Origin: Branchiostoma floridae
Taxonomy: Eukaryota; Chordata; Leptocardii; Amphioxiformes; Branchiostomatidae
Length of the DNA stretch: 64,000 nt
Assembly: GCF_000003815.2 (NCBI RefSeq)
Contig: NC_049980.1
Location: 31,965,779-32,029,778 of the forward strand
Reading direction: 5' to 3'
Both the position numbers and the translations under genes were made by a program. How positions within the stretch are numbered: the stretch's first letter is position 1; every line of letters begins with the position of its first letter. Below the pieces are notes generated by a model. The model ran no database searches. It worked only from the letters and a program-made list of their open reading frames with translations, and was not told the origin of the DNA. Below, in pieces: positions 49,801 through 61,800 of this stretch.

Positions 49801-52800
49801 GTGTCCTGTTCATCCTATGTAAGATCATTGTGCCATGTTGATTTGATTATATGGATGATATCCTGTGGGAATCCCAAAACTGATACGAGCGTGCGGATTT
49901 AACAAAGTTTGGCCTTCAACAAGTTGCATTCATTATGAAATCTAAGTTAGCAAGATACAAAACACAGGGTTTATGAGGGGATACGTTTATCAATAGGCAG
50001 ACGAGACCTGGGCAATAGTGGATGTACAGAGTTGACGCCCTTAGTCTGCACTTATCTATTTCCACACGTTTCTCCACAGGGGACCACTGGTGGCATGTGG
50101 ACTTAGACCGACAGTGGGCCATCGACAGGGTGACTGTTGTCAAACCAGTCTCCGTCAACCTTAACCCCTTCTTCATTCACATCGGCGACAACGGGCAGAA
50201 CGTGTCAGCCAACCCCCAATGCGGACAGTACCACAGCATCGCCGCCAACCAGTCGGAGGTGACCATCTCGTGCGCTGGCATACGGGGTCGGTATGTGGGG
50301 ATCCGTCTGACCCAGCTGGGAGTGCCGCGGCGGCTGGAGTTCAGCGAACTCGAGGTTTATCCCGTCTCAGACGAAGGTAGCGCAAGTTTTTACCTTTATT
50401 CTCGGTATAACCTATACCCATTTCTGAAAACGGGGTGTTTAGGTATATCAAATCGAAGGACGGTGATTTCAAACTGCAATATGTTGAAGGTACTTACGAA
50501 TGTATGATGCAAATCAACCCCTTGTTTTTTTATAATTGGTATCTACTAGTATTTCTTCCACTCTACGTTGCTAATGTCACTTATATGCCATTTTTTATTG
50601 TGAAAAACACTGGAAGTGTAAAAATTATGCAATTATTTTCCAATTTACGCGACTTGCATTTAAATATGGCCGAGGTCTGAAAGAAACTATGGGTAGCTTA
50701 GCATTCATAGGTTAAGTTTTTATTGGAAAAAGTATTGTTATATCAACTTGACCTCATTACCTTTCTTCTGCAGCCAATATCGGAGGAATAAACGTGGCGG
50801 CCGTGTCCAGTGGTGGTAGGTGTGTGGACGCGTCACAAAACGTCGCTACCTGTGGCGGCATCATCGACGGTCAGCTGACGCCGAGACCAGGGCAGCTCGG
50901 CTGGCTGAGTTCGCAGGGCGTTGGCTCGTGGGTTCAGCTGAAGTTTGATGGGTACTACTTCATCAACCGGGCTAAGATCGCACAGTCTACATGGGTCACA
51001 GGCCAAATCAGGACAATGAGGCTGACGTTTGATGACGGGTCCTATGAAGACGTGAGTTCCTAACCTTACCTTAGACCCTTTAAAAATATTAATTAATTCT
51101 CCATTGCCTCTTTTCGTGACACGCCGGGCCGCTTGCCTAGTACTATTCTCGTCTCCCTCCCATTGCCAATCTCGGTCCAATTCTATTTCAGTTCCCCACT
51201 GAGGCCAACAGACTTGATTCTTAGCTTTCGTGTGCGTTTATAATTACCCTGGAATATTTCTGCAAGTGTAGGTCGTTGGCCCTACGCCTAGCTCCTTTGA
51301 CATACTGCTGTCCAGGATACAGATAATTGCGTATAACGCTGGCTCCTAATAGCTAATGGTGATGATGAATGTTGTGCGCTACTTTTATATCTGTATCTGT
51401 GAGAGGAATTGATGATCATATGGCATTCACAGTTGAAACAATTTCACATGTTGCTGACATTCTCTGTGGATGTACGAACCACAGGTTGAACTCAGTCAGC
51501 GTGAAGGAAGCGACCAGTACGACGTGACCCAAGTTTACTACGACGACTTCATCTTCAAGACGACCAAAACAGACTCCGTGAAGATGACTGTGCTCACCAC
51601 GTATGCAGCCTCCACTAGCGGCTTCATTGAGGCCCAGTTCATCACTGCTTATCCTGAAGGTGAGGGCGTTTCTTGAAAACAAAGATTCAGAAAAAAACTG
51701 AGGTTGAAACGAGATCTCTCATTAGTATTTTTTTACTTACCACTTGTGGGACTGATGATTATAAAAAAATATAAGTTATTGATTTATAAAAACATCTACG
51801 TTTCAGACTTTGAATTGATACCAGCCCTCGCCAGATTCCGGCAACATTTCGACAGGAGGTCCGGAATGCCGGTACTCACAGAAGCGTCTAATTTGTCTCT
51901 TGCTGACTGCGCCATCAGGTGTTTGGAAGAACCCACATTTTTCTGCCAGTCGTTTCAGTACGAGGCTGGTATAAGGCACTGCGAGATGTTTGGATGGGCG
52001 CCTCCTAAGGATGGACTGGGAAGATTGGTGATGGATTCAAGCGTCTCGTATTTTGAGAGGAATTTCGAAAGTTAGTATTTGTGGAAGTGTCATATTTCTT
52101 AGTATACTTATTGAAAAAATGTTCTATAACCTGTCTTGCTAAATGCAGAGAATTATCGTTTAGCATAACGTCTCTTTCAGCTCTAGATAGGATTCAATTG
52201 ATATTGTCCATTCTTCCCATAGAAAATCTATTTTCTTATTTCCAGCTTATTTCCTGTTCGAATGGACTCCAACCCCGCGCATGACCTGCTCGTGTATGTA
52301 CGCGAACAGCGCCACACGTGTACCACAGATAGGCCCGTGTTTAGCGCAGAATCCTCGAAATCACTGGCTGCACACTGCAGAGGGAACTCTTCGAAACGGA
52401 GAAACTTCGCAGTGTCTTGAACTTCTTGCCGACAATGTAGTTATCACGGCAGCCTGCTCACCGATCAGAGAATCTATATTGTTTGAAGTCATTGATGACG
52501 CCCTGAGCTGGAGGGTGTTGGGGAGAGAGGTCTGCTTTGACAACAGAGACGGTGTGGTAGAGCTGGTGAACTGTTCCGATGTTCAGAATGTTTTGTGGAA
52601 ACTACCGTTACACGAGGTAACTGAGTTGGTGACGATGTCTACACCATGTGACGCCAGAGAAGGTAAATCCGTGTGGCCGGTTCTGTACCATTCCCGCATC
52701 CACTTTTGCATGGCTACTTGTAAGGAGTTGGTAGTAATTTTGTTGAGATGAATGGCGAATGACGAAATATAATCTGAAATGTCTGAGCCGTCAACAATCA

Positions 52801-55800
52801 GCCCAGTTGCTTGACCTGTTCTGTATTATGTAGCAAACATTATTTGACTTTTGTTCCATCATCTAGTTAATTGATTGTTTCATTCATTTATTGACTTATT
52901 GATTGATTGGTTGATTAATTGATTGGAGAATTATTTGCTTATGAAGTCACAGTAATACATTGCTTTCTTGGTCGATCATTTAATTGATTGAACATCATTT
53001 GCACATTTTCAGACCCGACAACAAATGTAACGGGGATCTTGGTAGAGGAAGTTGGGCCTGGCGCAGTGTCGGCACACTGGAACGTATCAGACATGCCTGA
53101 GTACGCATGTGAATCAAGGTAGGTCCACAGCACGCGTCATGTCTTGTAGACCTCACAAGCATTGCCGTTCCAAAAACACCAGAATTTGTCAGGTTTGTGA
53201 CAGGGTAGTGACAGCAAAATCCTATGATCATGTGATACCCTCGATCAATGACAATGGGAGTCGTAGCCGCCATACTGACATGTGACGTCATGGGTCGGCC
53301 TTCTTGAAGCCTACCAGTTGATCCATCTAGACAAATCATAGAACCTCAGTAACACTGAATAAAGATACTCTTTTTACACAACCAGTGATTTATTCTCACC
53401 GACGTTTNNNNNNNNNNNNNNNNNNNNNNNNNNNNNNNNNNNNNNNNNNNNNNNNNNNNNNNNNNNNNNNNNNNNNNNNNNNNNNNNNNNNNNNNNNNNN
53501 NNNNNNNNNNNNNNNNNNNNNNNNNNNNNNNNNNNNNNNNNNNNNNNNNNNNNNNNNNNNNNNNNNNNNNNNNNNNNNNNNNNNNNNNNNNNNNNNNNNN
53601 NNNNNNNNNNNNNNNNNNNNNNNNNNNNNNNNNNNNNNNNNNNNNNNNNNNNNNNNNNNNNNNNNNNNNNNNNNNNNNNNNNNNNNNNNNNNNNNNNNNN
53701 NNNNNNNNNNNNNNNNNNNNNNNNNNNNNNNNNNNNNNNNNNNNNNNNNNNNNNNNNNNNNNNNNNNNNNNNNNNNNNNNNNNNNNNNNNNNNNNNNNNN
53801 NNNNNNNNNNNNNNNNNNNNNNNNNNNNNNNNNTTCAGTTCACATACATATGTAAATACTTTTCGTTTTGTGACCGCATCTGAACTGTGAGCAGCGACAT
53901 CTGTCCTGCAGGCACAATGTGACCCAGTCAGTATCGCCATGAAGAAGGTGACAGCCGGTCACCGAAACGTCGGTGAGAATAAATCACTGGTTGTGTAAAA
54001 AGAGTCTCTTTATTCAGTGACGTATCAACCTGATGAAACTGTTCACGGATCTCAGTAACACTGTGTCAGAACTACAGGTATGTTCATGTTGTGCTCAAAA
54101 CGAATGAGATAAAGGGACGTTTTAACAAGCAACTATCAATTGGTAACTGTTTGACGTGTTTTCCGCAGTACCGTGCTAGTTGCTCAGACAAACCTTGGGA
54201 CCAGTTTGACGACGAGCTGGAATGTTTCTTGGGACACGGATTTTTTCAACTTCACCCATCTTGAGCTCGAAGTCTCGTACCTGTTGGAGGTATACCTCAT
54301 GACACCAAGAAGCCACATCTACCTGTCTTACTCAAGAACAATAATGCTACGAGGTAGGACCTAGTCATCGCGATCATCTACCACTTTTGATTAGTTAATG
54401 TTAGTTATATCGTAGCAATATGCTTGTTTTTGTTTTTCTAGACACAAAGACGACGTTTCACTTTATCAAGCTTTCAAACTTTGCCGACGCCATTGTGTTC
54501 TCGTTCATTCATGTTCTTATAAACAAGTTGCTTTAAAGTCGGTAATCTAAGACAATGTCGACTCATGATTGTGACCTTGCCGTGTACTCCATTTATACGG
54601 TATTTGAAAATTTCATACAAATTTTCGTTTAATATGATGACAATATCTAATTACAATAATTGACAAAAAAATTACATTTGTAAAAATCAATGCATTATTT
54701 TTTGCGTGCCTGTCTGTGTTTCCGAATATTTTTTACTCTGAATGGATTCTTATGATATGTGAACCTTCTAGGAAACGACGTGCAGATTCACAACCTGACG
54801 GTATCCCTGGTGACAGATGACGGTTTTTACGTCACCTGGAACGTCACTTCTTCTCTAGTGATCGGGTATCAGGTTACATATCATCTGATGGACAGTGAGA
54901 AAGTTGACCAGCTGTACGTGCATCATCCAAAAGTGCATTTGCGGGAGCTCCTGCCAGGTGTTGAATACAACGTGTCCGTAAGAGCCATCACTACAGTATT
55001 TGAGGGTAGCGCCAGCAGTCTCCAACAATACACTGGTAGGTAAAGAAAACGTATGTCAAGCAAGATAGAAGACGTAGTAGAAAAAGATTTTGAACACGCT
55101 GACATCCAGGTAAAAGATACGGCGACAGGTACTGGATGCTACCAGAAACGTATGACAGTTTCCAGAATCTATCACGCTGCTTGAGTAACTGCTATTCCGC
55201 TTGCATTTTTGATGTTGTTATTTCACTTCTTTACTTAATAAAAATATGACCTCGGAGTATTTTTGAATTTCGTTTTATTTTTTACTTCTTTTCACAGTTG
55301 TGGACTCCCCGCGTGATTTCCGTGCCGTGACCGTGACGGACCGATCCGCTACTCTGGTCTGGGCGGCGCCTGATGGCGAGGTTGTGGCCTACCTGCTGGA
55401 GCTCATATCGGTCCTTGCTCCATCAGAGGCAGCAAACATTTCCCTGAGTAACAGCCTAACAACAGCGGATCTAACCGGGCTAGCCCCACTCCAGCCTTAC
55501 GTCGCCAGGCTCTACGCCGTTGGTCACGCAGGCGTTAGCGGTGGTGTGTTTGTTCCATGGATAACAGGTTAGAACCTTAATGAGGAAAATGAATTGCTTC
55601 TAGACAGAAAAGTGTCGTTAAAATAATCTACCATCCACTCTAAGACGTTGTCATGAAAATGTACCGTACGAATAGCGTACATGTTACACTTACTGTATAG
55701 AAAGGTTTATTAATACGTCACATGTCACATATCATATCAGTTATAATTATTCTCTTACAAATTATGATATGTAACGCCCAACAATCCCACAATGGCTAAA

Positions 55801-58800
55801 AAAACATCAACATAAATGTAGATGAACAATAAGACCATGTTAGCATGATAGTCCAGCTGTGTTGGTAAATCATGGGGAAATAAAGATTTTACTTAACCAA
55901 AACAGAAAAATAGTTAGGACTTAAAAGACAAATTTTCGACTGACTCCATCAGCTTTATTTCATTGAGTTGACCCGTCTGCTGCAGATTTGTCCCATATAT
56001 TTTACCTGTGTTGGCTGGGTAAATTTAGTTCCTCCATTATAAGATAATCTATTCTTCACGCAACCCAGGCGCGGCTTCTGAGCAGCAAACATCAATGACA
56101 TTAATGTCTACGGGCGTTTCATCTACAGAACCTACCAGTAAGTGTGTCCAGTCGTTTCTCTTCCTGCCATTGTAGTTTTGCAGCAATCTTGGCAATGTTC
56201 GCAAAGTCCTCCTTCAGGTAGCCAATAATTTTGCATGTTGTTTTATATGGCGACATGTTTCCAACCAGAACTCCTCCCTCGTACCTTCAAAAACGATTGT
56301 TTTGTCAATAACTATGGAAAGTATGTCGTGACTTGTTATGCTCAATTCATGTCTTATGAAGTTGATATACATTCGTCAGCCCATGTAGTGAAAGATATAA
56401 CATGAGATCATCACCTGCGTCAATATGTGCGAACTAACAATTTGAACAATTTTTTTTCCTAGTTGCTACTTCAGCATCCACACCAGCTCGATCTACAACA
56501 GAGAACGTCGTGCCAGATACAACGGATGACATTTCAGATGGTATGATTTTGTATATATACTTTCTCTGAGTCAGAGGTATAGTTGAGTCAGAATTAGGAC
56601 AATATAAGGTTGACGACAAAGTGCTAACGTTTCACCATTTCACTCTCGCTAGTCTTTGCTGACATTGTAAATAATGCATTAACTTTCATTCCTACCCAGG
56701 CCAAGGAGGAATCCAGGAAAATGATCTCGATAACGAGGAGCTAAGTGAGGACGGGTTTGGAGGTTTTGGACCACCACCGAGTGATGAATCGTGGGAATCC
56801 GAAAACCCCAAACAGGACTCTGAAGTCAGCAGCATTTCGGATGCTGAGACTGACGGTTAGTTTCCGGTTTACAGATTGTTGCACTGATAAGATCGGCATG
56901 TCATGGGTATCTGAGCAAACTGTAATGTCAGTGGAAGTCATATCAACACTTGACTAAAGCAAGACAGTTACAGAGATACACAAGCACGCCCAAATAACGC
57001 CATAATCATCGAGACGTTTCGTTTTTAGATCAACACCAACCAGATGCAGACCAGACTCCTCCTGACGAAGTTGCTGACGACACGAGTCAGGTAATATGCA
57101 CATATTGGGTGAAGAAAAAAGGTAATATGGGAGCTCCGCTAGGCAAATTCCTCTCCGTGCAGCTCATCATAAAATCAAGCTGGGGGAGATCTCATTTTGA
57201 AATCACTGGTAATCAAGGGTTCTTTGGCTTCTAGAATTGATACGTCCAACGGTCGAACGAGTCGCGTTAGATTTTACGTGCTGCTTGTGTCACCATTTGT
57301 TGTCCAGACGGTAGTATAGCAAAGAGGATCTCTAGATTATGGCGAGTGGTACAGAACATGACATCACCCTGTCAATACCAATACAGTATCTGTTGGGATT
57401 GTACAAATTAACAGGTTTAAACGTTTCTACCATACTTTAAGTTCACACATGGCTTCACTTTCCTTTTTTTGTTTTCAGTATATACACAAAGGTATATACT
57501 AATATCCCCATATATAATACAAACACAGCCCTGTTTTGAATAAGTTTTTCTGTTCTGCGGTGTCCAGATTTTCCCGCCATTGATGGTCGAAGGTCTCGCC
57601 ATCCCCGCCATTGATATCGTGGATGTCAATAACATCGCGGCAGCGGATCCAGTGGCACTTGTACAAGCACTAGCCGGAGAAATGAAGTCGGTAAGTATAA
57701 CAAAGGCCAAAAATGGTTGCATCATTATTGTTGAATATCAATTGTAACAAGTGTCTTCAGCATAAAGTCTTTCTTATACTAAAAACCAAGCAACTATTAC
57801 ACGTACCATGTTAATCCATATGAGAAATATGTGTGTTTGTCACAATAGGATTTGGATGATCATTCTGTTATTCCTGAGAGTGATGACAAAGCTTTGAGCG
57901 ATAGGGTGAGTATTTAGCCATATGTTTTTCCGATCTGCGTTGCTTTTTGGCGATATCCGGTTAACAGTGCATTTTGTCGAGTTTGACGTTATCCAGTATT
58001 ACGTCAAATCATGTTGTAATCTCATAGTTCACCCACTTTTCAACTGCAATTCAAGCAAATCAATTATGAAGGTTTGTAAATTGCCGTTCTATATGTTTTT
58101 TGTTTATTCACATATCTTATCAATGTATTTCTCCTGTTGATTTCAATTCTTAATGTCATAATGCGCTTCAGACCTGCAAAGAGGCCTTTGATATACTAAC
58201 AATTGCATCCGAGCGTTTGAGGACCGCAAACGCTGCCACCGTCCTTGTCCAGTTAGGTGAAGCTGTCATCAAAGCGTGTAAAGACAAATCACTGGAAGTA
58301 AAGGTTCGTTTTTGTGTGCCAATGAGTAACTAAAATCCTATAGCTACATGTTGTCTTTTACGCTCGTCACTTAATGCTAGTGGAAGATTTGAATATTCAA
58401 GGAATATTTCAGGTAACCCGAAAAATGTGATGTATACGTATGTGTGCACCAATGCGAATTCTTCGTCGGCTGTTATATATGAATATATTTTCTTTAGATT
58501 TAGAGTCATTGAAATTGCAGACAATACAATAAATGGAAACCCAGACAGTTTAGCCACTGATTTTTAACCCAACTGTTTGCATCCAAAGCTTACCTACATC
58601 ACTGTTCTGGACAACCTGAACGATGACCTTGCGAGACAAGTAGTGACGACGGAAGACGTGACACGCATCAGTACAGGTAAGATGATGTCGATGTGTTTTG
58701 ATGGTCTAAATCTGACTATTCAATTTTTACAGCAAAGCAAAAGCTTGAAGCCCCTTAGCATCCACTGTCACCACTTCTGTATACAGCCCTGTACCCATGT

Positions 58801-61800
58801 GCCCTAACCTGATTTGATTGTGATTCAGACATGTTACGATCCGTTGGACACGTCTTCCATGAAGCCCTTGGTCAGGCAGACGACGATTCGATCACGAATG
58901 ATGACTTTTTGTTGTCACCTGAGGAGAGAGAAGCTCGGAGACGGCGAATGAAAGAAGAACGTGACCAAATGGTATATTAATTTTTTTCGTATTTGTTTGC
59001 TGTAATGTTTTTTGATGACTTATTTATTTATGATGTTGTACCTTCCATCTTGGGAGTACAGTATACCATTTTTTATTTCCATTGGATTTTTTTGTAATGT
59101 TTGAAACTGAACTGTCATAATCAAAATTGCTGTTCATGATGATCAACATTATTTACGTCTATGCCAACATTCTGATATCATTGGCAGAAACGAACCGTTG
59201 TTGCACGAGGCCGTAAGATTCTGAACGATATGGCGGAACTTCTGAGAAGAGAGTTGAGACCGGGAGGCCCAGCAATACGCATTGACACCGACAGTCTCAG
59301 CCTGCAAGTACAGAAAATCCGTGGAAAGGATCTGGCAGATCATCGGCTGAACGGCACAGGCGTGAACACGGCCTTTCCCTCTGCTGAAACACTGTTTCAA
59401 GGCTTTGTGCCCAGGTATATTGACGCTAAGGTATGTGACACAGTCTTTTAACATTGAACACTGACATCTTGTTACAGCACTGAGCACATTCCATACTTGT
59501 CGATTGTCGTGTGTGTCTGGACAATTTTCTGCAATATGATAGGTAACAGACAGTATCATTATGTGTTTCTAAATACTTATATTCGCTTGAAAATCCCTCC
59601 CATGGGAAAGCCACGACCTACTGATGTTCAGAAGGGAAATATATGAAGACAATGAAGAGACATTCGGTAGATGTTGATGGGAGGCTTACAGTTTATATTT
59701 TTCCCTCGTATTCCATGAGATGTTGCAAATCTTCCATCGTCTGCTGTACTTTAAGTAAACGATTTCCTTATATGTTCATATTGAGTGCATCTTGCTTTGC
59801 CTCCAGGTCATCAGTTTCCATGACAACCCTTTCACGTGGGGAAACAACTCAAATATCATCAACTCTGGTGTCCACGACATCTCTCTGATACCATCGACCG
59901 TGTCCCCCGGGGAAATAAGAGACACAGAAGAGGATATCCTGATCACTATCGCCACCAATGGAGCAGACTCTTCCAGCGGACTGGTTTATGAAGTAGATTC
60001 CACCGGCAATGGGAGCGTGGTGCACCATGTTTTCAACATCTCAGACGTAGATGATGCTTTCGTCGTCCAAGTCACTGCGATGAACAGGAGTTCCAGAATA
60101 TCCGTGTTCGGGAGAGGAGAAGGCTTGGCCCATAGTAAAAACTGTGAAGTATGTTTGACCTGGCAGGACTGGAAACCGACTGCCTCCCATCATGGCGCTC
60201 CTGAGTCTCGGTCTGTCATGTTTTTCGTGTCGGGAAATAATCATACCGGGAGATACTACGTCGGGGTAGACGTTGCTGGTGAGAAACCCTTCTTTTTCTA
60301 CAACGTGAATCAAGCCTAGCAGATCCATGTAATAGATTGAGGTAGTATCGACCGAAATAAGTGTGTGTGACAATTTCCATCATACATGAAATAAGTTCAT
60401 TTTCTTGGAATGGTTTAATGCCTTGCATTGAACAGACCCGTAAAAAAATAGGATAATTGAGCGAGAAGGTCAGAGTACAACACATTGGTCTATTAAAGAC
60501 TGAGGCTGGTTAAATGTCAACTTGTACAGGTTTCACTGTACATACAAATATGTTTTATGACATTCTCATCACAACGTCTATCTAGGTATGGACGATGTCT
60601 ACCAAGATGCAGTCGATGACGGCGTACTTCTTGTGGACCCAGCTGATCAGTCCAGTTTAAGCCTGAATGGGACCCAGTTCTACAGCCTGAAGGTGCTGCG
60701 TCTGAGCTGTCGTTATTGGGCGGAGGACACAGAGAGCTGGCTTCCCAAGGGATGCAAGGTAGGACTTGATCTATTTTCCATTGTTATTTGTGTCATGTTG
60801 GTCAAGCAACGTTTCTGATGCTTTGGTAATCAAGAAGCCAAGTATGAAGACATATCTAATTTTGCCGCGCCGCACTACGTTTGTAACAGTTGTTGTGTTG
60901 ATGAGCATCCGCAATTATCACCTGTAACAGTTGAGTACACAGGACGCAAGCACATAGGTATCACAAAGAGGAGATTTTATATCCTGACACCAATGTGAAG
61001 GTAAAGATTTCTGAGTAGTTAGCATGGCCTGGACAGTTCGTTAGAACGGGTCAAAAATTGGTTGGGAAAATTATTTTTCCATTACACCTATGTCGTCTCC
61101 TAGGTACACCCTACGTCCACAGTCACTGAGACTGTCTGCGCCTGTAATCACATGACAGCATTCGGGGCTGGCTTTGTCACCGCGCCAAACACGATTGACC
61201 TGACCACCGTGTTTGACAAGTTCGCGGACATAGGGAACAACGCAGGGGTCTTCGCCACCGTGCTGACGACATTAGCTCTGTACTTTGTCGGGATCATCTT
61301 TCTAAGGAGAGTGGACAAAGCCGGAATGAAGAAGGTAAGATTGTAAAAAAAAACATCCTCTGAATGAGAGCAGAATGAGATGTTCCAATTTCATTCAATT
61401 GATATACAATTTCGTAGCGAAATAATATAGCATGTAATGCACAAAAGCAAATACACGTGCATTAAGTCAATCATCGAAGTGGCGTGATCTGATCATCCAA
61501 GCACAATGTCACTGTCACTGTCACAACCCACTGGCGTTATTTATCGCAATGATGACGTGGGTTAATTTGGGATAAAATCCTTCTAAATAGTTTGTCTTTT
61601 CTTTGGCAGTTGATTGTCCATAGCCTACCAGACAACCGCTCCACGGACACGTACTATTACAAGATGACAGTATACACCAGTCATGGCAGAGGGTCTGGAA
61701 CTAAGTCCAACGTGGCCTTCTCATTGTTTGGAGACAGTGGGAGTACTGGAGTTAGGGTGTTCAAGCAAGACCCGGAGGTAAGTATTCAACATAATGCTGT

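Larger units (their letters stand above)
53352..54022. mobile_element. Inverted-repeat retroelement end flanking an assembly gap
   Basis: The left arm (CTGAATAAAGATACTCTTTT to CACCGACGTTT, ending at the gap) is the near-perfect inverse of the right arm (AAACGTCGGTGAGAATAAAT to TCTTTATTCAG), more than 50 bp long. The interior includes the N run 53408-53833. The right arm starts with a hammerhead-like core at 53939-53968. Confidence 0.7.

Noticed and set aside
55140-55205. Another family C MITE
   Set aside because: CTGCTTGAGTAACTGCTATT resembles one arm, but no inverted partner was found nearby.
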